A program made the position numbers and the translations under genes. 6,143 nt of DNA, from assembly GCA_027858355.1 (NCBI GenBank), contig JAQICW010000170.1, forward strand, positions 1-6,143. Direction: 5' to 3'. This DNA is from Desulfobacula sp. GTDB taxonomy: Bacteria; Desulfobacterota; Desulfobacteria; Desulfobacterales; Desulfobacteraceae. The notes beneath the pieces are model-generated. The model searched no databases. It was not told the origin of the DNA and saw only the letters and a program-made list of their open reading frames with translations. This document shows, piece after piece, positions 1 through 5,973 of the stretch. Every line of letters begins with the position of its first letter. The stretch's first letter is position 1.

Positions 1-25
1 TCATCTACAAGGCGCATCAAATGTT

Positions 26-42
26 TAATACTATACGTATTA
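26..42. promoter_or_regulatory. Candidate operator dyad upstream of flavoprotein gene
   Basis: The sequence TAATACTATACGTATTA is a perfect 6-bp inverted repeat (26-31 and 37-42) around a 5-nt centre. It lies about 85 nt upstream of the flavoprotein start and upstream of the candidate promoter at 74-102. Its size and AT-rich arms resemble sites bound by dimeric winged-helix regulators of the MarR/HxlR type, which often control flavin reductases and ABM genes. The regulator itself is not in the window, so its identity is inference. A dyad of this size can also occur by chance in AT-rich DNA. Confidence 0.3.
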
Positions 43-73
43 GGCCTTTGGTGCAACGCAGTAGATGGGGCAA

Positions 74-102
74 AAGACAAGCAATTTCGTTCAAGTTATA
101 AA
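74..102 (+). promoter_or_regulatory. Candidate sigma-70-type promoter for the flavoprotein gene
   Basis: AAGACA (74-79, four of six matches to TTGACA) is followed after 17 nt by TATAAA (97-102, a good -10 match). Transcription would start near 109, giving a very short leader before the ribosome binding site at 115-120. The -35 is weak and no experimental support exists, so this is tentative. Confidence 0.3.
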
Positions 103-114
103 ATTTGCGGTCCT

Positions 115-120
115 AAGGAG
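115..120 (+). promoter_or_regulatory. Ribosome binding site deciding the flavoprotein start
   Basis: AAGGAG directly abuts an ATG at 121, which leaves no spacer. It sits 6 nt before the next in-frame ATG at 127, which is normal spacing. The site therefore favours 127 over 121 as the start codon. The frame is also open upstream to the window edge, so the ribosome binding site is the main argument for placing the start here. Confidence 0.7.
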
Positions 121-126
121 ATGATT

Positions 127-723
127 ATGTATGCATTAGCTATAAACGGAAGTCCGCGCAAGGGTGGAAATACAGAGCACCTTTTAAAAACAGTTTTAAG
201 TGAATTAACGGATGCCGGCTGGGACACCGAACTTGTAAAGATAGGGGGCACAGCAATCCGGGGTTGTCTGGCCTGTGGGAAATGTTTTGAGAATAAAGAT
301 AATAAATGCATTACTGAAAAGGATAAATTTAATGAATTCTTTTCGAAAATGCTAAAGGCCGATGCTTTTATTCTGGGTTCCCCGACCTATTTTGCGGCTG
401 TATCTGCAGATCTAAAAGCATTGATTGAAAGAGCCGGTTATGTCGCTTATGCCAATGGTCACGCCTTTTCCGGGAAAATAGGGGCTGCAGTCGTGGCAGT
501 TAGACGCGGCGGGGCCACCCATGCCTATGACACGATCAATCACATGTTTCAGATGTCAAGGATGATCATTCCCTGCTCAACCTATTGGAATATGGGCGTG
601 GGCCATGATAAAGGGGAAGTGCTTGAAGATGAAGAAGGCTTAGCAAACATGCGCCATCTTGGAAAAAGCATTGATTGGCTTGGCAGGGCAATTAAACCCA
701 ATATGGCCAACTATCCGAAGTGA
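127..723 (+). CDS. Iron-sulfur flavoprotein-type NAD(P)H-dependent FMN oxidoreductase
   Basis: This 198-residue protein of the flavodoxin/NADPH-dependent FMN reductase fold probably acts in the cytoplasm, moving electrons between NAD(P)H or ferredoxin and acceptors such as quinones. The N-terminal strand runs into the FMN phosphate loop GSPRKGGNT (residues 8-16). A second flavin-contact segment GSPTYF follows near residues 84-89. Between them are four cysteines, C47, C50, C53 and C61 (C-x2-C-x2-C-x7-C). This compact spacing recalls the 4Fe-4S ligands of archaeal and anaerobe iron-sulfur flavoproteins. Length is normal for the family. The start at 127 is chosen from the AAGGAG site 6 nt upstream; the in-frame ATG at 121 touches that site. 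The physiological substrate cannot be read from the sequence. Some family members keep such cysteines without a proven cluster, so cluster binding is inference while the fold is secure. Confidence 0.88.
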   Translation: MYALAINGSPRKGGNTEHLLKTVLSELTDAGWDTELVKIGGTAIRGCLACGKCFENKDNKCITEKDKFNEFFSKMLKADAFILGSPTYFAAVSADLKALIERAGYVAYANGHAFSGKIGAAVVAVRRGGATHAYDTINHMFQMSRMIIPCSTYWNMGVGHDKGEVLEDEEGLANMRHLGKSIDWLGRAIKPNMANYPK

Positions 724-779
724 TCCTTGCCCTAAAAAGATTCTGGTCCTTACGGCATGTGAATAATCCGCTTAAATGA

Positions 780-1091
780 AAACTGTGCGCAACTATTCTT
801 ACCGGGTTGATACCTGATTTGCTTGACAGCGTTAATCAGGCGTTGGCTATTGAATTAAAGGAATATGAACGCATGGAACTTGTCGGGCAATTATCAATTC
901 AGAGAAATCTTCCCTGTTTAACATGTGGTCAGGGAGATGAATGTCAGATGAGTGGTGTAAAACTCATGTATGGTGCTGATGCCAAAACATCGGATATTGG
1001 ATATTCTAAAGTTGAAAGCCAGAAAGATGTTTGGGATCAGGCAACACAAATCGGTCAGCTGATTGGTAGTCGGCTGCAAATCAGGAGATGA
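780..1091 (+). pseudogene. C-terminal remnant of a second flavodoxin-fold protein with Cys motif
   Basis: The frame opens after a stop at 777-779 and ends at 1091. No convincing start lies at its beginning: the TTG at 807 has no Shine-Dalgarno sequence. The translation resembles, from memory, the C-terminal part of longer flavodoxin-family oxidoreductases, with an LPCLTCGQGDECxxSGV segment. Its C-x2-C-x5-C cysteine codons are at 915, 924 and 942. A conserved-looking tail, VESQKDVWDQATQIGQLIG, follows. The N-terminal flavin phosphate loop is missing, and only 56 nt separate the stop at 777-779 from the previous gene, so it cannot be nearby. A shorter product of 72 residues could start at the ATG at 873, which has AAGGAA (858-863) 9 nt upstream and would keep the three cysteines. 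The stop lies 4 nt before the ABM gene, so translation may still matter for coupling. It is either a decayed gene or a small cysteine-motif protein; I favour a remnant. Confidence 0.5.
1083..1087 (+). promoter_or_regulatory. Ribosome binding site of the ABM gene
   Basis: AGGAG lies 8 nt before the ATG at 1096 and inside the last codons of the preceding frame (stop 1089-1091). It decides the start at 1096 over an in-frame upstream ATG at 1063 that falls within the previous coding frame. The arrangement suggests translational coupling. Confidence 0.7.
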
Positions 1092-1095
1092 TGAA

Positions 1096-1401
1096 ATGAT
1101 AAATGTAATTGCATCCATACAAATAAAGGAAGGACAATTATCCAATTTTGTTGAAATTTTTAAATCCAATATTCCAAAAGTTCTTGAAGAAAAGGGATGT
1201 ATTGAGTATGTGCCTACCATTGACGTCCCTACAGGTTTGCCCCCCCAGGAATTGAATAATAATGTTGTCACAATAATCGAGAAGTGGAACAGCCTGGAAG
1301 ATTTAATGGCACATATATCAGCACCCCATATGCTTGCATATAGGGAAAAGACAAAGACTCTTGTTGAAAAAATGTCTATTAAAGTGCTGGAAGAAGTATA
1401 G
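1096..1401 (+). CDS. Antibiotic biosynthesis monooxygenase (ABM/YgiN-like) domain protein
   Basis: This 101-residue protein matches the single-domain ABM family, small dimeric ferredoxin-like-fold proteins. The family includes cofactor-free quinol monooxygenases (YgiN) and haem-degrading enzymes. Visible hallmarks are the opening strand INVIASIQIKEGQ, a strand VVTIIEKW followed by a helix NSLEDLMAHISAPHM, and the terminal LVEKMSIKVLEEV. The W-x-s-x-e-x-l-x-x-H-x-x-x-x-H pattern is typical of the group. No signal peptide or membrane segment is seen, so it is cytoplasmic. It begins 4 nt after the preceding flavodoxin-fold fragment, with its AGGAG inside that frame. Pairing with flavin oxidoreductases suggests quinone or reactive-electrophile handling, but the substrate is not predictable. 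Length is typical and the gene appears intact. Confidence 0.82.
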   Translation: MINVIASIQIKEGQLSNFVEIFKSNIPKVLEEKGCIEYVPTIDVPTGLPPQELNNNVVTIIEKWNSLEDLMAHISAPHMLAYREKTKTLVEKMSIKVLEEV

Positions 1402-1472
1402 TCAATGGATTCTCAAATTTGAAGTGCCTGGCTCACAGCTCCGGGATGTGATAACAGTTGTTATTGAATAGG

Positions 1473-1491
1473 ATCTGTCATACCGGCAGAT
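1473..1491 (+). promoter_or_regulatory. Small hairpin in the hsdM leader
   Basis: ATCTGTC (1473-1479) and GGCAGAT (1485-1491) form a 7-bp stem with one G-U wobble around the loop ATACC. No T-run follows, so it is not a Rho-independent terminator. A second small dyad, ATAAC/GTTAT (1451-1455/1460-1464), lies just upstream. These are the only structured elements in the 126-nt gap before hsdM. A regulatory role is inference. Confidence 0.25.
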
Positions 1492-1527
1492 ATGCTGAAT
1501 TGAACACATAAAATTTATGGAACATAA

Positions 1528-3855
1528 ATGAATCACGCTGTACATAATAAAATCGTATCCTTTATCTGGTCCATTGCCGATGACTGCCTTAGAGATATTT
1601 ATGTCAGGAGTAAATACCGGGATGTTATCCTGCCCATGGTGGTATTACGCCGTTTGGACACCCTGCTGGAACCCTCCAAGGAAAAGGTATTGGAAGAACT
1701 GGCCTTTCAGAAAAATGACATGGACCTGACAGAACTGGATAACAAGGGTCTTGAAGATGCCGCAGGATATGTATTTTACAATACCAGCAAGTGGACCTTA
1801 AAAAAACTGTTCAATACTGCCACCAACAACCAGCAGATCCTGCTTGCCAATGTGGAAGACTATCTGGCCGGTTTCAGTGTCAATGTTAAAGAGATCATTG
1901 AAAAGTTTACCCTCAAAACCCAGGTGCGTCATATGGCGGCCAAGAATGTGCTGCTGGATGTGCTGGAAAAATTCACATCCCCTTATCTGAACCTGACACC
2001 CTATGATGCAAAGAACCCAGACGGGGATCTGATGCCCGCCCTTACCAATCTTGGGATGGGGTATGTATTTGAAGAGCTGATCCGAAAATTCAACGAAGAA
2101 AACAATGAAGAAGCAGGAGAGCATTTTACCCCCAGAGAAGTGATCGAGCTGATGACCCGTCTGGTGTTTGATCCGCTAAAGAAAAAGCTTCCCATTGTCA
2201 TGACCATCTATGATCCGGCCTGCGGGTCTGGTGGCATGCTCACTGAATCACAAAACTTTATCAAGGAAGAAACCGGTAACATCCGGGCAAAGGGGGATGT
2301 CTATCTTTACGGCAAAGAGATCAATGATGAAACCTATGCCATTTGTAAATCCGATATGATGATCAAGGGAAATGATCCTGCCAATATCCGCCCGAACTCC
2401 ACTCTTTCCACAGATGAATTTTCTTCCGAACGGTTTGATTTCATGCTTTCCAACCCGCCCTATGGGAAAAGCTGGGCCAGTGAGCAAAAATACATCAAGG
2501 ACGGTGCCATGGTCATTGATCCCCGGTTCAAGGTGGAACTCAAAGACTATTGGGGGCAACTACAGCCCGCGGATGCTGCCCCGCGCTCCAGTGACGGCCA
2601 GCTTTTGTTTTTAATGGAAATGGTCAGCAAGATAAAACGCCTTGATGAAAGCCCTCTGGGGTCGCGCATTGCTTCGGTTCATAATGGCTCCAGTCTTTTT
2701 ACAGGCGATGCCGGCAGTGGGGAAAGCAATATCCGCCGTCACATCATTGAAAACGATTTGCTGGAAGCCATTATTCAACTGCCCAATAATCTGTTTTACA
2801 ACACCGGCATCACCACCTATATCTGGCTGTTGTCCAATAATAAAACCGAACATCGCAAGGGAAAGGTCCAGCTCATTGATGCAAGTAAACAGTTTCAAAA
2901 GCTGAGAAAAAATCTTGGCAATAAAAATTGTGAATTTGCGCCCCGACATATCCGGGACATTGTTAAAACCTACCTGAACATGGAAAGCATTGAACCGGAC
3001 AATCCAGATCATGATGATCTTGCTGCCAGAGTGTTTGAGAACACTGATTTTGGATACTATAAAGTTGCTATTGAACGCCCGGACAGAAGAAAGGCCCGGT
3101 TTTCAGCAGACCGCATTGCACCCCTTCGTTTTGACAAAGCCCTGGCTGAACCCATGCAATGGATTTACGATCAATTCAAGGATGCCGTGTATACCCCGGG
3201 GACTCTTGACGATAATGGAAAAGAGATCCTGGCCTTTTGTGACGACCAGGGGGTGAATCTTAATGCAAGAAACCGCAAAAGACTTTTAAATAAGGACACC
3301 TGGCAAAAGTACCTGAAACTGATTGAGACAGCTCAACTTCTGATGGCTGAAATAGGAGAAGAAGAGTTTGATGATTTTAACCATTTTAAAATTCTTGTGG
3401 ACAAGACCCTGAAAACCATAAAGAAAAGCGTGTCAGCAACAGAGAAAAAGTCCATCTTAGATGCGGTATCCTGGTATGATGAAAACGCCTGCAAAGTCAT
3501 TAAAAAGAAAATCAAACTGCCCAAAGATAAACTTGAAATCCTGCTCCAACACCTTGGATGCCATGAAAATGGGCTTCCGGATTTTGGCTATTACCCTTCC
3601 GATACACAATCGGGCAAGAAAGGCGAATACCTGACATACGAACCCTGTTCAGATCTCCGGGATCATGAATCCGTGCCCTTGAAGGATGAGATCCACAGGT
3701 ATTTCAAGGCAGAAATTGTGCCTCACGTCCCGGAAGCCTGGATCAATCTTGATTCGGTTAAAATCGGGTATGAGATCAGTTTTAATAAATATTTCTATTG
3801 CCACAAGCCCCTTGCGCACCATGGAAGAAGTAGCCAAAGATATCCTGATGCTTGA
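1528..3855 (+). CDS. hsdM: Type I restriction-modification methyltransferase subunit HsdM, frameshifted near the C-terminus
   Basis: This is the N6-adenine DNA methyltransferase (M) subunit of a Type I system, which works with HsdS to modify target sites using S-adenosylmethionine. The N-terminal HsdM helical region opens with NKIVSFIWSIADDCLRDIY and KYRDVILPMVVLRRLD. HFTPREVIELM begins at residue 199. The SAM-binding motif I, DPACGSGG, begins at D229, and the catalytic motif NPPYG at N309. All are intact. Residues beyond about 500 form the long C-terminal extension of the roughly 800-residue HsdM subtype, including a PLKDEIHRYF segment. The start at 1528 gives the standard family N-terminus; only a weak GGA precedes it. 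The frame departs from the family after residue 761-762 and ends in 13 unrelated residues. The expected ending (LRTMEEVAKDIL...) lies in the +1 frame at 3812-3931. Removing one base in the CCCCTT tract restores an 800-residue protein. The methyltransferase core could still fold; contact with HsdS may be impaired. Confidence 0.93.
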   Translation: MNHAVHNKIVSFIWSIADDCLRDIYVRSKYRDVILPMVVLRRLDTLLEPSKEKVLEELAFQKNDMDLTELDNKGLEDAAGYVFYNTSKWTLKKLFNTATNNQQILLANVEDYLAGFSVNVKEIIEKFTLKTQVRHMAAKNVLLDVLEKFTSPYLNLTPYDAKNPDGDLMPALTNLGMGYVFEELIRKFNEENNEEAGEHFTPREVIELMTRLVFDPLKKKLPIVMTIYDPACGSGGMLTESQNFIKEETGNIRAKGDVYLYGKEINDETYAICKSDMMIKGNDPANIRPNSTLSTDEFSSERFDFMLSNPPYGKSWASEQKYIKDGAMVIDPRFKVELKDYWGQLQPADAAPRSSDGQLLFLMEMVSKIKRLDESPLGSRIASVHNGSSLFTGDAGSGESNIRRHIIENDLLEAIIQLPNNLFYNTGITTYIWLLSNNKTEHRKGKVQLIDASKQFQKLRKNLGNKNCEFAPRHIRDIVKTYLNMESIEPDNPDHDDLAARVFENTDFGYYKVAIERPDRRKARFSADRIAPLRFDKALAEPMQWIYDQFKDAVYTPGTLDDNGKEILAFCDDQGVNLNARNRKRLLNKDTWQKYLKLIETAQLLMAEIGEEEFDDFNHFKILVDKTLKTIKKSVSATEKKSILDAVSWYDENACKVIKKKIKLPKDKLEILLQHLGCHENGLPDFGYYPSDTQSGKKGEYLTYEPCSDLRDHESVPLKDEIHRYFKAEIVPHVPEAWINLDSVKIGYEISFNKYFYCHKPLAHHGRSSQRYPDA

Positions 3856-3931
3856 ACAAGAGGCCGAAGGCTTGATTGCTGATATCCTGGGGGTTGATGT
3901 GGCTGTCGTTTCTGGGGTGGGTCATGACTGA
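3808..3931 (+). other. hsdM: Frameshift site and displaced C-terminal end of hsdM
   Basis: At 3808-3813 the codons CCC CTT carry one base too many. Reading +1 from the CCCC run gives TTG CGC ACC ATG at 3812 onward, coding 39 residues (LRTMEEVAKDILMLEQEAEG...). These form the natural acidic helical end of this HsdM type, with its stop at 3929-3931. In the unshifted frame translation ends at 3855, 68 nt before the hsdS start. That removes the M-S overlap that normally couples their translation. A replication indel or an assembly error in the short homopolymer is most likely. Programmed +1 slippage of tRNA-Pro on CCC-C is possible but lacks a stop or rare codon as stimulator. Confidence 0.8.
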
Positions 3932-4271
3932 TTTGACACCCATGATGCCTAAATATGAAGTATATAAGGATTCGGGCGTTGAGTGGATTGGGGTTATTCC
4001 GGTTCATTGGGATGAAATGCGTTTAAAATTCATATCTGAAATGATAGTAAGCAATGTTGATAAAATTGCTGTAGATTTTGAAATACCCGTCAAGCTCTGT
4101 AATTACGTTGATGTTTATAAGAATATTTATATAACCAATAAAATTCCTTTTATGGAGGTAACAGCAACTAAAGAAGAAATAAGTCGTTATAAAATTAAAA
4201 ATAATGATGTATTAATAACTAAGGATTCAGAAGATTGGTTAGATATCGGGGTTCCGGCTCTGGTTAAATAG
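3924..4271 (+). pseudogene. hsdS: Type I specificity subunit HsdS, truncated by an insertion sequence
   Basis: Type I specificity subunits read the bipartite DNA target through two target recognition domains and usually have about 400-450 residues. Only 115 codons remain. The N-terminus YKDSGVEWIGVIPVHWDEMRLKF is the classic start of target recognition domain 1. The segment NNDVLITKDSEDWLDIGVPALVK is a well-conserved HsdS stretch. Immediately after VK the frame hits TAG (4269-4271) and the insertion-sequence sequence begins. The ATG at 3924 overlaps the restored hsdM end by 8 nt (ATGACTGA), preceded by a weak GGGTGGG; an ATG at 3942 is an alternative. From about 4020 the DNA becomes very AT-rich (46 of 180 bases are G or C in 4021-4200), as is common for exchanged recognition domains. 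The fragment lacks TRD2 and the central coiled coil, so it should not be functional. Confidence 0.85.
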
Positions 4272-4421
4272 TGCCTGACCGAAAGGGCAGATCTTCTTTA
4301 TAGGCAAGGGCTTAACATATTTTTTAGATGTTTATAAAAGTGGGATTTTTACTAATTTTATAGATTTTATGCTTCCCTTTGATGAATAAAAATGATAGTA
4401 TGTTTGTATTAAAAGCCTTTG

Positions 4422-4450
4422 TTGACAGGCATTATGGCTTGCAATAACTA
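4422..4450 (+). promoter_or_regulatory. Candidate transposase promoter
   Basis: A perfect -35 hexamer TTGACA (4422-4427) lies about 80 nt before the transposase start. At 17 nt spacing the -10 would be TAACTA (4445-4450), a poor match. A better -10, TATAGT (4449-4454), sits at 21 nt, which is too far for a standard promoter. A weak, off-spaced promoter is common in insertion sequences that keep transposase low. Confidence 0.3.
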
Positions 4451-4478
4451 TAGTTTATCAAATCAAGCAAAGAATAGG

Positions 4479-4495
4479 CGAAGTATAAAACTTCG
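4479..4495 (+). promoter_or_regulatory. Hairpin just upstream of the transposase start
   Basis: CGAAGT (4479-4484) and ACTTCG (4490-4495) form a perfect 6-bp stem with loop ATAAA, ending 11 nt before the transposase ATG. No T-run follows, so it is not a terminator. Structures at this place in insertion sequences often limit translation from read-through transcripts; that role here is inference. No clear Shine-Dalgarno sequence is seen between it and the ATG. Confidence 0.4.
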
Positions 4496-4506
4496 ATGTA
4501 AAAAAT

Positions 4507-5973
4507 ATGCGAAAAATAATAGAGCCACAATTGGAATTGGGACAAGTACCCATTTCAGAAATTAAAATAAATCTTAAATCTCGAGATGAAATTCCTAAAA
4601 TCCTTATAGGCCTTCAAGCTCTTTTTTGTAATCACGAATCTCGAACAAAAATTTTTCAACTTCTTGAAAAATTACTTCCACCCAATGTTAACCGCAAAAA
4701 TGGCCGGAAAGGAATGTATCTGTGGAGAATACTCGTATTGGGGATGATCCGTCTGGGATGCGACTGGGATTATGACAAGTTGCTGGATATTGCTAACAAC
4801 CACAAAACATTGCGTTTGATGCTTGGCCATGGTGGGTTCAGTGATGAATATGTATACAAACTCCAGACATTAAAAGACAATGTCTCTTTATTTACGCCAG
4901 AGATTCTTGATGAAATAAATCATATCGCAGTGGAGTACGGACACAATTTTTTTTTTGAAAATCCCGAAAATGAAGAATTAAAAGTAAGCTGTGATTCTTT
5001 TGTAACAGAAACGGATGTACATTTCCCAACAGATATAAACCTCCTGCTGGACAGCCTTCGCAAAGTAATAACCCTGATAATGTCTTTATGCATTGATCTT
5101 AAAATAACTGAATGGCGGCAAGGGAAATACAATTTTAAAAAAATAAAAAGATTCTTTCGGAAGGCCCAACAGACTAAACGTTCCACTTCCAAAGATCCTG
5201 ATAAGAAGGCTAAAAGAGGACAGCTTATCATTGCTGCACACAATGAATATTTAATACTTGCAAAAGCCGTTATTGAAAAGGCAAAAAAAGCTTTGTCTTT
5301 CACCCCTACAACCGATATCTGTTTACAGATAAAGATTGGTGAGATTTTGAAATACATTCAATATGCTGAAAAATTTATCGATCAAATCAATAGACGGGTA
5401 ATTGATGGTGAAACCATCCCTCACAATGAAAAAGTATTTTCAATTTTTGAAGAACATACCGAATGGATCAGCAAAGGGAAAGCCGGTGTTCCCCAGCAAC
5501 TCGGCATACGGGTTTGTATCGTGCGTGATCAGTTTGGTTTTATTCTTCAACACAAAGTCATGGAAAATGCAACGGATGACAAGGTAGCTGTTTCGATTAT
5601 TTTTGATGCTAAACAAAAATTTAAAAACATTACAAGCTGCTCTTTTGATAAAGGCTTTCATAGCCCTGCAAATCAGAAAGAGCTCGGAGAGTTATTGGAC
5701 ACAGTGATACTCCCCTTCAAAGGCAAGCTTTCCGAAAAAAGAAAGGCCATTGAATATTCTGAAGAATTTTTAGATGCCAGGAAAAAACATTCGGCAGTAG
5801 AATCATCAATAAGTGCATTACAAAACCATGGATTAGTAAAATGTCCAGATCATGGAATAAGAGGTTTTAAAAGGTATGTCAGCATGGGAATGTTGGCAAG
5901 AAACCTTCAAATCCTTGGCCATGCAATTCAGCAAAAAGAACTAAAATGCCAAAAGAAAAAATGTATGGGATGA
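4507..5973 (+). CDS. ISNCY-family-like DDE transposase
   Basis: This 488-residue transposase would bind the element ends and catalyse cutting and strand transfer. The N-terminal part (about 1-140) is helical and likely DNA-binding. The segment CDSFVTETDVHFPTDINLLLDSLRKV carries the first catalytic candidate, D163, in a D-S-x-V/F-x-E-T-x-x-H-x-P-T-D context. That context is typical of ISNCY/IS1182-related enzymes. A lysine-rich helical insert follows (about 190-330). The second candidate is D381 in FDKGFHS and the third is E432 in HSAVESSISALQNHGL, giving a complete DDE triad. Length and order suggest an intact enzyme. The gene is AT-rich with heavy use of AAA and TTT, unlike hsdM (17 of 60 bases G or C at 5101-5160), which fits recent acquisition. 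No good ribosome binding site precedes the ATG. A run of ten T (4947-4956) lies in codons 147-150. Exact family assignment is from memory of motifs. Confidence 0.88.
   Translation: MRKIIEPQLELGQVPISEIKINLKSRDEIPKILIGLQALFCNHESRTKIFQLLEKLLPPNVNRKNGRKGMYLWRILVLGMIRLGCDWDYDKLLDIANNHKTLRLMLGHGGFSDEYVYKLQTLKDNVSLFTPEILDEINHIAVEYGHNFFFENPENEELKVSCDSFVTETDVHFPTDINLLLDSLRKVITLIMSLCIDLKITEWRQGKYNFKKIKRFFRKAQQTKRSTSKDPDKKAKRGQLIIAAHNEYLILAKAVIEKAKKALSFTPTTDICLQIKIGEILKYIQYAEKFIDQINRRVIDGETIPHNEKVFSIFEEHTEWISKGKAGVPQQLGIRVCIVRDQFGFILQHKVMENATDDKVAVSIIFDAKQKFKNITSCSFDKGFHSPANQKELGELLDTVILPFKGKLSEKRKAIEYSEEFLDARKKHSAVESSISALQNHGLVKCPDHGIRGFKRYVSMGMLARNLQILGHAIQQKELKCQKKKCMG

Larger units (their letters stand above)
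4272..4506 (+). other. Non-coding left arm of the insertion sequence
   Basis: This AT-rich stretch between the hsdS breakpoint and the transposase start holds no credible reading frame. It contains the candidate transposase promoter (4422-4450) and the hairpin at 4479-4495 described separately. I see no other gene or RNA signal in it. Confidence 0.5.

Noticed and set aside
1..17. Possible divergent gene starting from an ATG on the minus strand at 17-15.
   Set aside because: Only five codons are visible and no ribosome binding site precedes it.
1..126. The frame of the flavoprotein is open from the window edge through 126, hinting at a longer N-terminus or fusion.
   Set aside because: The upstream translation matches no family I know, the FMN loop normally starts within the first ten residues, and AAGGAG is correctly spaced for the ATG at 127.
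807..1091. A complete 94-residue gene starting at TTG 807.
   Set aside because: No ribosome binding site precedes the TTG, the frame is open further upstream to 780, and the protein looks like a C-terminal part only.
918..1271. Minus-strand frame of 117 codons across the ABM gene.
   Set aside because: It is a shadow of the + strand genes with no family resemblance or ribosome binding site.
1413..1422. Palindrome TCAAATTTGA just after the ABM stop.
   Set aside because: Ten bases of AT-rich palindrome are expected by chance, and no hairpin plus T-run makes it a terminator.
1798..3524. Several open frames on both strands inside hsdM.
   Set aside because: They lie within a strongly family-matching HsdM frame and their translations look like out-of-frame shadows.
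4920..5357. Minus-strand frame of 145 codons inside the transposase gene.
   Set aside because: It is antisense to the DDE region, and its composition is what an AT-rich shadow frame gives.
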